From Silene latifolia (taxonomy: Eukaryota > Streptophyta > Magnoliopsida > Caryophyllales > Caryophyllaceae), in assembly GCF_048544455.1 (NCBI RefSeq), contig NC_133534.1, forward strand, positions 223,972,292 through 224,036,291: DNA of 64,000 nt, in the 5' to 3' direction. Both the position numbers and the translations under genes were made by a program. The notes below the pieces were generated by a model. It saw only the letters and a program-made list of their open reading frames with translations. It had not been told where the DNA came from and did no database searches. Positions 1 through 11,663 of this stretch are shown one piece after another. Positions within the stretch are counted from its first letter, which is position 1. Every line of letters starts with the position of its first letter.

Positions 1-2030
1 TGACACTAGTGTGTTCACTTAATAAGGTAAATAGAGAAATCTTTGAAGAAGTTCAAGAGTTCAAGGAATCACGATTTAGTCGTGATGGGACTATCAAAGT
101 GAAGACTTTGATATAAGCCAAAGGAAATGTGATATAGTATCACAAGTTAATCTCTCTTAGCACGCATTATGAAATAATGTGTGGATGGATAAGAAATCAA
201 ACGCTATTCGATATGGTTTGAACTTCAATCAAGTTACTTTGAGTTACTTGATCCTTTTGGGATTTTATCATTTTTGTCTAAATTTATTTTTCCACTAAAT
301 CGAATCATATGAGATATGAAATGGTAAGGGTACCATGTTTGTAAGTTTTCACAAGAAACAAATACTCAATTTTTCCCTTTCAATTATCACGAGTACGACG
401 GGTTTGTGGCTCGTGAAGCTGTCTTTCTAAAATACAAGTTTATTTTTGAAGACAGAGTGGGAGAAATTATTCAAGAGCCACAAAGAATGTTATGTAACAA
501 GAAACTGGTCTTTCTTGGCTACATGAGACGTTTTGTGTAAGACGTTGTTTCTTCAAAACCTAGGAGGTTAAATTCGTCACTTGTTAAAAATGATGAATTC
601 ATGCTACTTTAAGAAAGTAAAGAGCTTATAACTTACAAAAGAAATTGTTTGATTCAAGTTGATTACTTCTAGAAAGTAATGAACATATGACTTACATAAG
701 AGTGTTTAAGTCACAACTCAATATAAGGCTTAGAGCCATGGAAATCCGAAATAAAAGGGCTTGATTAGTTGCAAAGGGTTTTGCACTAATAAAGAGAGAT
801 TTCAAGGTTTGATTGGTTGCAAAGGGTTTTGCACCAATTGAAATGCTTAAGCCTATTTGGATCTTCTTAGGGATTGTGTTTCATTATTATGAAATACATA
901 GCGAGTGAATCTAAAACTCACTTCTTCAATTAGAAGGAATGTATTCAATACATATCTTGAGTTTTGAAGATTCTTGCAATCCTAAGATAATGTGAAACTT
1001 AAGAGAGGGTCTTAAGTAGGACATCAATGAGTTGGAATCAACATTTTGGATCATGTGATAAAACATTTCTCGATAAGTCGAGAAGTTGTGTTTATACATG
1101 GAGTTTAGTGGGAGTTACGGAAATTTTAATTAGTCCGATATGTGGATGACATATTGATCATTGCGAATGATTTAAGACTTTTGGAGTATTATAATACATC
1201 TTGAATATCCGGATTTATGAAGATAAATCCACATGATATTAGCGTCGTAAGAAGAAGTCTTATGTTGATAAGATTCATGACTAGTTCAATTAAATTGAAC
1301 ATATTTGATTGATTTCATTTGCTTCGCATTGCCGAATCAATTAAATGAATAATGATGTATAACACTTCATATGCTTTGAGTATGATGAATTGTTTTCAAA
1401 ATCGAATTTAAGTAATCCTTGCCAAGTAAGCCATATAGATTACCCTTAAGTGCTTGCAGAAGTATTAAGGAAGTAAAGCAAAGTGTTTATGATGCAATAT
1501 TGTGTAAGGGTATTACACAAGTGACAATTGACAATTGAGATTGCGCATGGTTTAAACAAAACCATAATCAAAACACACTAGGATGGTTAAGATACCATTG
1601 TGGCAATGTTAATTAAGAAGTAGATTTTCTAGAATCGTTCTAGGCAATAAAGAACAATGAGAGATATTTATAACGGAAATTGAGTACACTTGCGATCATG
1701 AGATGTGCAAGAAGGAAGAGTCCCGCACACTGCGAAATCAGTGGGAGCTGTTCTAAGGATAGAAGGCCTATGTCTTGATTGGATCTCGACACGTACTCAG
1801 AAAGTTTTGTGATGCAAATGTATACATTACAAAGGAAAACAAGTATGTAGTAAGGTTGAGTAAGGTACAAGAAATTGATAAAACTACTAACCAAAGCCTT
1901 CTCAAAGGCTAAACATGATGAGTCATGTCATTTCAATTGAATTGAAATGAACAACTACGTACAAGATCAAATTAGATTATAGAACATGAAATAGTAATCA
2001 GGCATTGACTATTCATATGTGATAATCGCA
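1..2030 (+). pseudogene. Copia pol remnant (RT, RNase H)
   Basis: No long frame survives. The reverse transcriptase active-site block is still readable: codons at 1137-1185 give R-Y-V-D-D-I-L-I-I-A-N-D, the Copia YVDD motif with its usual downstream hydrophobic run. Downstream stretches resemble the end of RT and RNase H, but they are broken by many stops. The decay is far greater than in any other pol region of the window, consistent with an old insertion. The assignment to Copia rests on the YVDDIL block and on the linked polypurine tract and LTR. Confidence 0.6.
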
Positions 2031-2756
2031 TTTGTCGTTCGAGTTTTATTTTTAAAACTCTTTTATTATACTTTGTTACATCCAAACGGGTTGTAGAGAC
2101 AATTGAACCCCGTTAAAGTAAACACGGATTAGCATAGTATTCGCCCATGGTCACTTGTATGAGGTGACGTCTCGAAGTGACTAGAGTGTGATGCGATTGA
2201 TGGCAAGTTCAAGTGCCATACAGTCATATGAGATGACTAGTCGATCACATAGGCAGATGTTAGGAACACCTTGTCGGGCCTTATGACCGCTTATAGAGTT
2301 ATGGCAAATTTATATAGCCTGGTCGTGGCGAGAGCTGCTATAGTATTCAAATGAGTCGATTCTTTTGACTAAAGACTATTCACCTAAGATGGCACGATTT
2401 CAGATTAACTTTGATTTGTGTTACTACGACCTTCGTAAATGGGGTCAAATGGGCATATTTTGGGTTATGATGGTGTGGCTAGTCGAAGGGAATGAGTGCG
2501 ATAGGAATTGTCCATCCCCTTGTCAGGGTTAAAACAATATCTCGGGGCCACTCGAGGAGTAATGAATCGAAATGCGTGGCCACGCTCGGAAGGTATCAGT
2601 GGATAAATCCGGTCAATCGGTTATTCTCGGATCGAGGAAACCACTCTTGATATGATCACTTGCAAGTACGACACGAAAGACACCTTGCATTGAGTGGGAG
2701 ATAGTAATAGGACAAGAGAATTGGTGACGCACACTTGTCGAGGACAAGTGGGAGAT
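2031..2756 (+). other. Copia 3' untranslated tail and polypurine tract
   Basis: No coding sequence is seen. The tract at 2746-2756 (AAGTGGGAGAT) directly precedes the LTR and is the polypurine tract that primes plus-strand DNA. The part around 2530-2600 matches, in inverted orientation, the 3' tail of the second Copia element near 51690-51720. Confidence 0.6.
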
Positions 2757-4022
2757 TGTTGGGAAATGTGTCCTCAACAATAGTGCGATCACATGATTTA
2801 AATATCATTATTAAATCTCATTTTAAAGAATACAATTGGGAAGTAATTTTTTATTCTTCAACAATTTGGTCAACATATATCGGTAATGATTGGCGACTAG
2901 AGTTTGACATTCTTGTCGTGCGACGGTGGTGATCAGTTGATCCCCTTAGGTCATACCTATAGGGAAATACTCTTAATTGATTATTTAATTAATCGTATAC
3001 CGATACGAGTTAATTAAATTGCTTAAAATTGACGGATGATTTTGTGAGTATAATTTACGTAACTTATTGTAAATATGATTAAATGAGATACGGTCTGAGT
3101 AATCGAATTGTATCATTGCTCAGATGAAATTATTGTTTAAGGAAACAATTGAATTGAATGAATTATTATAAATACAATTTATTGTGATTTATAAATTGGT
3201 AAAATATTTTGGTACAAGTAATTATGAATTACTAAGTCGATTTTTGTATATGACGTATTTTTATTAATACGTTGATTTTTAATATGATGAAAATACATTG
3301 CATTGTAACATGTCATGTAACATGTAACATGTGACAAAGTTGACAAATGACAAAATATAAAATGGACTCTCCATTTTATAAGTGCCGAAATATTAAGAGG
3401 GAGTTAGTGGAAATTGTGTTAATTGTTTAAATATAAACACAATGATGAAAGCTAGCTAGTAGGCATGCCAACCTAAGCTTTTGAGAAGAGCAAAATCTAA
3501 AGGCATTGGGCATGCTACCCAAGGCCATTTTTTCGGCCACCCTAAGGAAAGAAAAGGAGCTTTTCTTTTTCTAATTCATTTTATTCATAGAATAAAAAAA
3601 AATTTCTAGTGTAAGAAAATTAAAAAATGCTCTCTACATCTTATGAGATTTCTAGAGAAATAAAATCACAAAATCCTCTTCTCTCTCAACCGAAATTTAT
3701 GAGAGATCAAAAACATTTTGTGTCATTTTTAAGTAAGACTAATAATAATTCTAGATCACATTATTTTTAGTCTTTAAGATGTATTCCTTGGGTATATGCT
3801 TTTGGGAGGGATTCTACACTTGAATCCTTGTTCTTCCATTTGGAAAGCTCAAGAACAAGTGAGTAGGTGAACTCACTTGTGCCCATAAATCCGAATATCA
3901 CATGGTGAGATATAGTTTTTTCCATCTCTTTATTTAATGTTTGCATGCATAAGACCTTTATTAATTTTATGACAAATTAATTTATAAACATATATGAATA
4001 TGTTAGTGTATATGAATCTACA
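2757..4022 (+). repeat. Copia 3' LTR (plus strand)
   Basis: Starts TGTTGGGAAATG right after the polypurine tract and probably ends ...ATCTACA at 4022, giving TG...CA termini and about 1.27 kb. Its head contains a diverged form of the block (GGTGATCAGTTGATCCC..., CCTATAGG) found in the other Copia LTRs of the window. The right end is inferred from where homology to the inverted LTR fragment begins, so it is less certain than the left end. Confidence 0.65.
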
Positions 4023-4837
4023 TTTCTTTCACCAAGACCGTCTGAGACTATGCCCTTGTGCTAGAAATGCTCTCTAATTGACTTGCAATATCGAGAGAGC
4101 TATTGTGAGGTTTTTCAGATGTGAGATCTAGGTTTCAGAGAGAAAACGATCTCCAAAACCCTAATTTTTGTCAAAAATGAATTAGGTCTCAAAGGAGAGG
4201 AAACCTCTCCTTTTGATGGCCTCGGTCCGCGGGTCACTAGAGGAGGGAGTGGGCTTTCCACTTTATCCTCATTTAACTCGTGATCCGACTGATCCGACTC
4301 GTCTCGCTAAAATGTATATGACGCGGTTTTTATTATAAATCGTCATCGGTTATCGGCTATTAAAATATCAACTAATGACACGGGTTAGTTGAAGTATTAA
4401 TACATGTCCGACAAAGACGATATTGTATAATTTATTCAATACACATTAATTAAATATAATCGTTTATATTTAATTTACGAATTAACTGTTTAATTCGCCT
4501 TAGCCCATTTTATTTAATCCGTATTAAATATAATATCTCAACATCACATTTTGACTAATTACTAGTCAAATAACTCGGACTAACTGGTTAGTCAAAATTG
4601 GCATCAACATGACTGTATTTTCATACTGTCACATCTCTCAAACGTATCCTATAGGTGTGACTTTTAGGGACCAGTTGATCACCGCCATTTGTATGACAAT
4701 AACGTCAAACTTATCTAGCAAGCCAACTGTTATTGATAAACGTGGATCAACTGATAATAATACCAAAAGTATGCCCTTTGATCCTTTTAGAGATTTATAA
4801 GTCCTTGCACTAACTGTTAAGGACACCAACCCCAACA
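4023..4837 (-). repeat. Copia LTR fragment (minus strand), interrupted
   Basis: Reverse-orientation LTR whose outer end (...CCAACCCCAACA at 4837) matches the outer ends of the LTRs at 51411 and 59380. The internal blocks at 4050-4180 (TGCCCTTGTGCTAG, GATGTGAGATCT, AAACCCTAAT) match 58580-58710. No polypurine tract follows 4837, so this is the outer edge of a 5' LTR or a solo LTR. The missing inner part was displaced by the plus-strand Copia and would lie left of the window. Confidence 0.7.
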
Positions 4838-5618
4838 CCTTCTAAGGCAGAGAGGGAGGCTGACTTGGCTGGCGTCGGTGGTGACGCCCTCCTTCTTCCT
4901 GGCGAGGACTACTCGGTGTTCCTCTACGGGAGGTTGGCGTACTGGCCGGTAGTGGTGAGCATCTTTACTCTTCTTCTTTACTTGATTTTTTTGAGAACTT
5001 ATGATGAAAGATCATCGATTAATGAGAAATATTTGGCTTTAGAGGAGGTTGAGGCGGCGGGCATCGAGCCCCCAGAGTACCCCGAGACCCTCGAGTACAC
5101 TGACGCGACCGGGAGGACGACGATCTCCGAGCTGCGTGACTTTGACGTGGCTGTGACGGATCTTGGCACGGACGTGGCGGCAAGATCGATTCGGAGGGTG
5201 AGCCTCTGACTTGTATAATTTTTGTGTAAGAACACGTTTTATTGAACTTTATTTTATTTATTGAGAACTTCCTTTTGAAAATGTAGGTTGCGCCGTCTCG
5301 GTTCGTGGCGCTATGGAGGGTGGCCAACCGGCTGCGAGCTACTGCCGTCGAGGCACTTGTCGGCGGTCGAGGTTGTCAGGTATGAACCTTACGCTTATTT
5401 CATTTTTGATTTTTAATTCCCTTGTAATTGCTTGGACTGATTTGACACGATTGACATGAGCCAATTTTGTTGTTGTTTTACAGGGGGACCGCGAGCTGGA
5501 GCGAGAGTTGACCCAGTCTCGGGAGGAGACAGCTCGCTTGTTGAGGGAGCTCGAGGTTCGGGACGCCGAGATTGCCGCTCTGGCGGCAAGAGTTGTGGAG
5601 CTGGAGGGCGACCAGTAG
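4838..5618 (+). pseudogene. 3' end of a spliced gene with C-terminal coiled coil, inside Tat1
   Basis: An open frame runs from the LTR junction at 4838 to 5197, ending at a GT donor (5198). It is followed by a 93-bp exon (5287-5379, TAG acceptor, CAG/GTATGA donor) and a last exon (5484-5618, TTTTACAG acceptor, stop TAG). All three join in phase 0. An additional intron at about 4956-5044 is possible. The last 44 residues are heptad-like and rich in E, R and L (LERELTQ..., LLRELEV..., LAARVVELE), typical of a coiled coil. The 5' part was cut off by the Copia LTR. I do not recognise the protein with certainty. The style resembles C-terminal regions of plant mobile domain (MAIN-like) proteins, but that is a guess. 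It lies antisense to the Tat1 pol genes, upstream of and co-oriented with the antisense ORF at 6565. Confidence 0.55.
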
Positions 5619-6367
5619 TAGCTTTGCTTTGTTTTTGTAGACTTGCACATTTGTACATTTTGGACCTTGATTTTGGACATTTTTGGACTTTTGTTTGGGC
5701 GAGAGCCGAGGTTGTTGTACATTTCCTTGTTTGGTGTATATAAGATAGCCGAGAGCCTTTCTTTCTTTGGGTTGTGTTGCTTGTATCTCTGAGTTAGCTT
5801 TGAACAGGTTTGGTAGATGACGAGTTTACGCCGTCATGCTGCCGAAATTTACATAGAAATCACGCAAAACATTCATTTTTATATACATATGGCCTTAATT
5901 AGCGCGAAATGAAAGACTCGAAAGAAATGCAAAAATGTAAAAATTTTGCTGGAAATGACCGGACGGTTGGGAGGGTTAGCCCTAAAAAAAAAAGAAAAAT
6001 AGAAATCTATAAGTTAGAAATGTAGAAATGGAATTAAGAAATTGAAATTAATATATAAATGTTGAAATTCGGTAAATTGAAAATTATTTTCTAAAGTAAA
6101 TGAATTAAATGAGAAATGTAAATGAATTAAAACAAAAATTATTTCCTAAAATGAAAATGAAAATTATTTCCTAAAATGAAAATGTGCACGTGTGGTAAAA
6201 TGGCGAAAATGTCGATGTCACTTCGAAATTCGTGCCCGCGGAATTAGGAAACCTGAAACATGGTAATTTTCACGTATTTACCAAAATAATAACCCGTAGG
6301 AATAGGAAATTATTCGTCATGGAATTAGGAAAGATCCAACGCTGAAAATCACAGAAGTGAAGCTGAG
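5619..6367. other. Non-coding, A/T-rich spacer in Tat1 3' region
   Basis: No frame of note. It includes a TATATAAG-like site near 5737 and a long A-rich stretch with repeated short words such as AAATGAAAAT (about 5990-6190). It is probably part of the hypervariable 3' UTR of the minus-strand Tat1 element. Confidence 0.4.
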
Positions 6368-6370
6368 GAA

Positions 6371-6478
6371 GAGGCGCAACATGAGCTGCGTCCCTTTGAA
6401 GAGGCGCAGAAGGTGCTGCGCCTGTTCCCAAGGTGTTCTGCTCTGGCAGATTTTTGGAAATAGAAATTAGTATAAATA
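6371..6478 (+). promoter_or_regulatory. Promoter of Tat1 antisense ORF: two GC inverted repeats plus TATA box
   Basis: TATAAATA at 6471-6478 lies 87 bp before the ATG at 6565, a normal plant 5' UTR length. Just upstream, at 6371-6390 and 6401-6422, are two copies of GAGGCGCA followed by CTGCG. The second is a perfect hairpin (AGGCGCAG, 6-nt loop, CTGCGCCT). The same motif and a TATA box occur before the second copy (22905-23076) and in the Tat LTR (18003-18172). That it is a promoter is inferred from position and conservation. Confidence 0.5.
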
Positions 6479-6564
6479 GAAACGCGGATGGAGCTTTTAT
6501 TCACATAATTCTTCCGTCTGTTCTTCGTTTTATTACATAAAATTCTCAAAAGAAACTTTTCATC

Positions 6565-8080
6565 ATGAATACTTTGGAGATTCGCTTGAAGGAATGGACC
6601 AACGAATTTTCGAACATGGAAAAATATGATATGGGTGCCTATAACCTTGGATCATTGTTGAGTTTGAGGCTAATCAAGGTTGTTAAACCGTTCTTGGATG
6701 CTTGTCTTGATTATTGGGACCCGAATTATCACGTTTTTGCGTTCCCTGGAGGCGACATTTGCCCATTTCCTGAAGAAATTGTTGCGGTTGGTGGGTGGGA
6801 TCCCGAACATTTGCCTGCCATTCCTTCTACTTCGCAAGGGTACAAGAGCAAATTTAGAGATTTGCTTGGGTTGACTAGACTTGAGGTAGATCGTCTAGTT
6901 ACCTCGAAAGGAGTGAGAATGCTGGACTTCATAGACCGATTAATAAATAGGGCCGACCCCACCGTTTCTTATGTTGCTAGGCGGAGGGCATTTGGGTTTT
7001 GCCTTTTGCATGCATATGTCTTCCAAGGGCATGTTGATGAGGACTTGAGAGGTGATCCCCGTCTTCTGGTCCTTGTTGAGCAAATGGAGTCGCGGAGAGC
7101 CGGCTTGTTTATGCTTAGGAGAGATCTTGTTGGGCTTGGATAATAGGAAATCCAACCGCGACCTACCGTATTTGGGAAGTCCCGTCATCTTGCAGGTAAA
7201 ACAACACTTTCTTTCTTTTTTTTCTTTTCGTTTTTTTCTTTTCGTTTTTTTTTTCGTTTTCTTTTTTGTTTTTTTGTTTTTTTGTCTAATACCTGCTTTT
7301 GGTAGGTTTGGCTTATGGAACGGCTTCGATTGATCGAGCCCCCAGTTCATGTTCCTTCTTACCATGCCTGCTCGATTGCGATGAGGACGAGGTTGTACAT
7401 GGTGGACTTCACTCGGGTCTGTGATTACTGGAAGAATAAACTGAAGAGTGAGGATGGTCCTTTGATTAGGTGGGTCGTACAATGGTGGCACCTCAAATCC
7501 GTCACTGGAGTGTCTTCTTTGGATCCTACTAGGTCCGTGCGCATTCCTGGCCTAGAATTCATGGTGTGTATCTTCCCGGAAAGATTGATGAGACAAATCG
7601 GAATGAAGCAGATGATCTCGAAGCTGGACACCATTGCGCAGACATTTGTGGGCACTTACTGCGATAGCGGAGGAATGGGCCATTAAATGGGCCCAAAGAA
7701 ACACGTGGTTCTTGAATTTCTCCGCTAATGCTTTATGGGTGTCGGATTCTTATCTGCGATGGAGGAGAGCTACTAATCCTGAAGAACGCGAGAGATTGAG
7801 GAAGCGCGAACCTGTGGATTACAAGGTGCGCGAGGTAGAGAAAGAGAAAGAGAAGCATCTGACAGAGGGAGAAGAAGAAGCCGGGCTTCGAGTTATTCAT
7901 CCTTCAAAGAAACCGAAGATCTCTCCTGTCGCAGAAATGGTGGTTGGCAAGAATGGGAAGTCGAGGCCTCGAGAAAGACCATTGGTGATTAGGTCTGAAG
8001 TGGCGCAAGAGCGTCCGGCTCGAGGTCGTGACAAGAAGTATGACAAGAATGACAAGGGCAAGGGGAAGATGGAAGAATAG
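6565..8080 (+). pseudogene. Tat1 antisense ORF, plant-mobile-domain-like, with one intron
   Basis: Antisense gene between the integrase and the 3' LTR of a Tat element, a known extra-ORF position in Tat/Grande-type elements. It starts at ATG 6565 (MNTLEIRLKEW). The block F-x-W/Y-D-x3-H-x-F-x-FP-x-G-E/D-I-CP is the part that resembles plant mobile domain/DUF7745-like proteins. A GT-AG intron (7196-7305, T-rich, 110 bp) joins ILQ to VWLMERL in phase; the second copy reads ILQVWLLERL with no intron. The C-terminus is basic and lysine-rich and ends DKGKGKMEE, nearly the same as copy 2. Frameshifts near 7088 and 7640 break the frame. The function within the element is unknown, and the domain assignment is from memory of family style. 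Confidence 0.65.
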
Positions 8081-8629
8081 CCCAAGTCCTCTTATTATTA
8101 TTTATTATTATTATTATTATTGTTGTAATAAAAAAGGTGGGGTTTTTAGAATCCTAGCCTCTTCTATTTTTATTATGTAGCGTACTATTATTATTAGAAA
8201 ATGAATGAAATAAAAAAGGTTAAATGGTTATGAAACCGTTGTGATTTTTCTATTTATTATTCTTGTCGAATTCCAAATGCAATGCAAATGTCCTTCTATT
8301 TACATTTTTGAAAATGATGGGTTGTATCCTGTGAAGGATTGCCTACGTATTCACTTAGAAAATGAAATCAAACCCTTGCACGTAGTTCGAGTAAATGTAA
8401 AAGAATAATTGTTCTAAGCAAGAGCTTGTAATGAACTTAGAAAATTAGCATGAGCTTTTGCTTACTCTGAAGGTGCAAATTTAGTTTATTTGATGGCATG
8501 AGGATGACAAATTTGTCAAAATGCAAGAGCACAGTGACATTAGCTTATTTCAGCTGGGCCAGGGGCCGGTTTATTTAGTGCCACAAGAGCGACACGTGGG
8601 GTTACGCGAGGCGCGTTTTTGTTCCTATT
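8081..8629. other. Spacer between antisense ORF and integrase, with conserved element
   Basis: Contains a (TTA)n run at about 8090-8122. At about 8325-8390 there is a block (GGATTGCCTACGTATTCAC..., AAATCAAACC..., CGTAGTTCG) that is conserved, and duplicated, in the equivalent spacer of Tat2 (25060-25235). No coding sequence is seen. Confidence 0.5.
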
Positions 8630-9419
8630 CTAGGCATAGTACCGTTTCAATTGGTCAAGGTTCATCGGGTTGGAGAACTCATTCCCATCTAGGTCTGTGA
8701 TTCTAACTGCACCCCCCGGAAGTATGGATTTGACTAGAAAAGGTCCGGCCCAATTAGGTTTGAATTTTCCCCGTGGATCGACAGGTAAAAGAGCTCTAAC
8801 CGATTTGAGCACTAAGTCTCCTTCCTTGATGTTTCTGGGCTTAACCCTTTTGTTGAAAGCTCGTTTGATACGGGCTTGGTATGTTTGGACATTATGCAAG
8901 GCGCGTAGCCTGCGTTCATCCAGGAGGATGAGTTCTTCATATCTATCCCTTTTCCAATCGGCACGGGATTTGACTCTCGAGTAAGATACGCAAGTATGGT
9001 ATCTCTAGCTCAACTGGTTGTACTGACCTCCATGCCGTAGGTCAAATAGAAAGGAGTAGCCCCGGTGGGCGTCCCTAACATGATGTACGATATCCCCACA
9101 GCAAAGGGTATCTTGCTTGGCCAATCTCGATAGTTGTCAATCATTTTCTTGAGAATTGTGTCAACGTTCTTATTTCTTTGCCTCTACCGCACCATTAGTC
9201 CGTGGCCTATAGGGCGAAGAGTGGTGATGCCTAATTTTGTACTTGGCTAGCAATTGCTCAGTCTCAGCTTGGAAATGGGATCCATTATCACTAATGATCT
9301 CATGCGGGCAACCGTATCGACAGATGATGTTGTATTGTATGAACTTTGCCACATTTTTGGCCGTGAGACTGGTGTAGGAAGCCGCTTCCACCCACTTGGT
9401 AAAATAGTCGATTGCCACT
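8630..9419 (-). pseudogene. Tat1 integrase: catalytic core and C-terminal domain
   Basis: The DDE core is visible at 9170-9419: the first Asp in AIDYFTKW, the second in SDNGSHF and the Glu in NGAVEA. The C-terminal domain at 8630-8899 has the gypsy GPY/F-like block GKFKPNWAGPFLV. Between the two (about 8900-9170) the frame is broken by shifts. The order and motifs match the same region of Tat2 (25425-26283). Integrase inserts the cDNA into chromosomal DNA; this copy is inactive by sequence. Confidence 0.8.
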
Positions 9420-10343
9420 AAGATGAAACGGTGACCTCTGTTCGGTGGGGTTATCTTCCGATTATGTCAATTCCCAGCGAGAAAATGGCCAAGGAGATGT
9501 CATCGTATAGAGCAATGAAGGAGGGATATGTTGTACATTCCCGAAGATTTGGCAATTGTGGCAATGTCTTACATATTTGATGCAATCGGATTCCATTGTG
9601 GTCCAATAATATCCCAAACGTGTGATTTTCTTTGCCATCATGGGCCCACTCATGCGAGGACCGCATTCTCCGTCGTGGACTTCTTCCATCACCTTTCGCG
9701 CCTGTGAATGATCAAGGCAACGTAAGATTACACCAAGAGGTGTTCTTTTGTATAACTCTCTTTGCATGAGAACGTATTGGGAAGCGAGTAGGCGTATAGC
9801 ACGTTGTCCCCTCTTGTCCATATCCGGTGGATAGGTACCATTGAGCTTGAAATTCAGGATTGCTTGGAACCAGGGTTCCTGCTCGATCTCCTCTTCATCG
9901 GTGATTTGATGCACGTAAGCCGGTTCCGACCATCGTACGATGCATAAAGGCATTTCCATCATGTTGTCTGGCATATTAATCAAAGATGCGAGTTTTGCAA
10001 GAGCATCTGCAAATTGATTTTCCTCTCGAGGTAGGTGTAGATAGGTTACGTGATCAAAGAATTGAGCAACTTGGTCTATTCTAGCCTGATAAGGTGCGAG
10101 GCTTTCGCTTCGGATTTTCCAAGATCCTGTAATTTGGTTGATGATTAGGGATGAATCCCCATGCACGCGAAGATTTTTAATGCCTAAGCTCACTGTCGCT
10201 TGTAGTCCAATGAGACAAGCTTTGTATTCTGCGGCGTTATTTGTCACCTCGAAGTCGAGTTTGACAGAGATTGGTGTATGCTCGCCTTCAGGAGAAATGA
10301 GAAACACCCCTATTCCAAATCCTCTTAAGTTTGACGCTTCATT
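9420..10343 (-). pseudogene. Tat1 archaeal-type RNase H and integrase zinc domain
   Basis: The frame at 9462-10307 begins inside the second RNase H typical of Tat elements: NNAAEYKACLIGL, the Asp of VHGDSSLIINQ, and ADALAKLAS. It runs into the integrase HHCC domain (EVHDGECGPRMSG ... CHNC). The first catalytic Asp block is damaged: where Tat2 reads YFDGASN, this copy has a stop and Asn-Glu. The second zinc-binding His is Arg in GPRMSG, whereas Tat2 has GPHMSA. Both changes would impair function. It follows directly on the RT-RNase H frame after the stop at 10344. Confidence 0.8.
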
Positions 10344-11663
10344 TTAGTAAATGTCCCAGGAGTCTACATTAGTTTGGAGTATGTCCTCGTCTGGAAATGA
10401 CCAAGTATCTATTGTTTGTGCATCGTCGATGGGATTCTCTGCAAAGAATTCGGCAACGGCGCGGCCTTTTATTACTTTCAGGGGCACGTATTTGAGATCG
10501 AATTCTGAGAGCATCAAAGTCCATCTTGCTAGGCGTCCGTTGAGGACGGGTTTTTCGAAGAGGTATTTGACTGGATCCATTTTGGAGTATATTTTGACGG
10601 AGTAGCTAATCATGTAATGGCGTAGCTTCTTCGTTGCCCACACAAGAGCGAGGCATGTCTTTTCGAGTTGTGAATATTTACACTCGTACTCCAAGAACTT
10701 CTTACTAAGGTAGTAGATAGCCCTTTCTTCATTTCTTACAGTTTGAGCTAGCATGGCACCCATGGCGGTTTCGGTTACTGTGAGATATAAACCAAGAGGT
10801 TGATCTCGTTGAGGTGGCATGAGCACTGGCGGTTTGGCCAATATCTCCTTTATTTTGTCAAATGCCTTTTGACAATCATCATCCCACATGGTGTGGTCTG
10901 TCTTCTTGAGCTTCTTGAAGATAGGCTCACAAATCATTGTAAGTTTCGATATGAATCGACTTATATATTGCACTTTTCCCAGGAATCCTCTGACTTCTTT
11001 TTCTGTTTGTGGTTGCGGCATTTCGATCAGAGCCTCGATCTTGGACGGGTCTATTTCTATACCTCTTTGACTAACAACGTATCCCAGGAGTTTGCCAAAC
11101 GTTACCCCGAATGTGCACTTCTGAGGATTGAGCCTCATGTTGTACTTTCGTAGTCTTGCAAAAAATTTGCGAAGGTTCGCAATATGCCCCTCTCTATCCT
11201 TGGACTTGACGATCATGTCGTCTACATATACCTCAACTTCTTTGTGCATCATATCATGTAAGAGTGTAGTTGCGGTGCGTTGATATGTAGCTCCGGCGTT
11301 GATTAATCCAAACGGCATCACTGTATAGCAGTAGGTTCCCCATTGAGTGACAAAGGCGGTCTTATGCATATCTTCCATGACCATTTTGATTTGATTATAA
11401 CCCGCGTATCCATCCATGAAGGATAGTAACGCGTGGTCTGCAGTATTGTCCACCAATATGTCGATGTGTGGTAGAGGGAAATCATCTTTAGGACTTGCTT
11501 TGTTTAGATCCCTAAAATCAACACAAACACGGATTCTCCCATCCTTTTTGGGTACAGGTACTATGTTGGCTACCCAGTCAGAATACTCGGAAACTTTGAT
11601 GAACCCGGCCTTGAATTGCTTATCGACTTCTTCCTTAATCTTGAGAGCCCATTCCGTTCTCAT
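10344..11663 (-). pseudogene. Tat1 reverse transcriptase and gypsy RNase H
   Basis: An open frame of 439 residues carries RT motifs in order: VPKKDGRIRVCVDFRDLN, LLSFMDGYAGYNQI, MPFGLINAGATYQ and the active site VEVYVDDMIV. The connection/RNase H region follows (YLTVTETAMGAML, LEKTCLALVWA, LARWTLMLSEFD). It is part of a gag-pol polyprotein, so the Met at its start is not a true start. A stop just upstream (about 11675) separates it from the KPGFKPVK linker. It copies element RNA into DNA; the catalytic Asp pair is intact here. Confidence 0.9.

Larger units (their letters stand above)
1..4022 (+). mobile_element. Degenerate Ty1/copia element, 3' part
   Basis: Plus-strand Copia remnant entering from the left edge of the window. 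It contains a decayed RT-RNase H region, a long non-coding 3' tail, a polypurine tract and a 3' LTR. Its 3' tail shares sequence with the tail of the minus-strand Copia at 50821-59380: a block around 2535-2590 is the reverse complement of a block around 51680-51720. The two are therefore related subfamilies. The 5' half lies outside the window. The LTR terminus at 4022 falls inside an inverted, older Copia LTR, which suggests this element inserted into that LTR. Confidence 0.75.

Noticed and set aside
4838..5618. Intact host gene
   Set aside because: Its 5' end is cut by an LTR and it lies inside a Tat element in the antisense-gene position, so a functional host gene is not supported.
7052..7333. 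Separate small membrane protein with a poly-Phe tail
   Set aside because: The hydrophobic tail is translation of the T-rich intron at 7196-7305; the rest is the shifted frame of the antisense ORF.
9000..9060. Possible tRNA-like or regulatory motif near the integrase
   Set aside because: It aligns with the integrase coding region of Tat2 and is simply decayed coding sequence.
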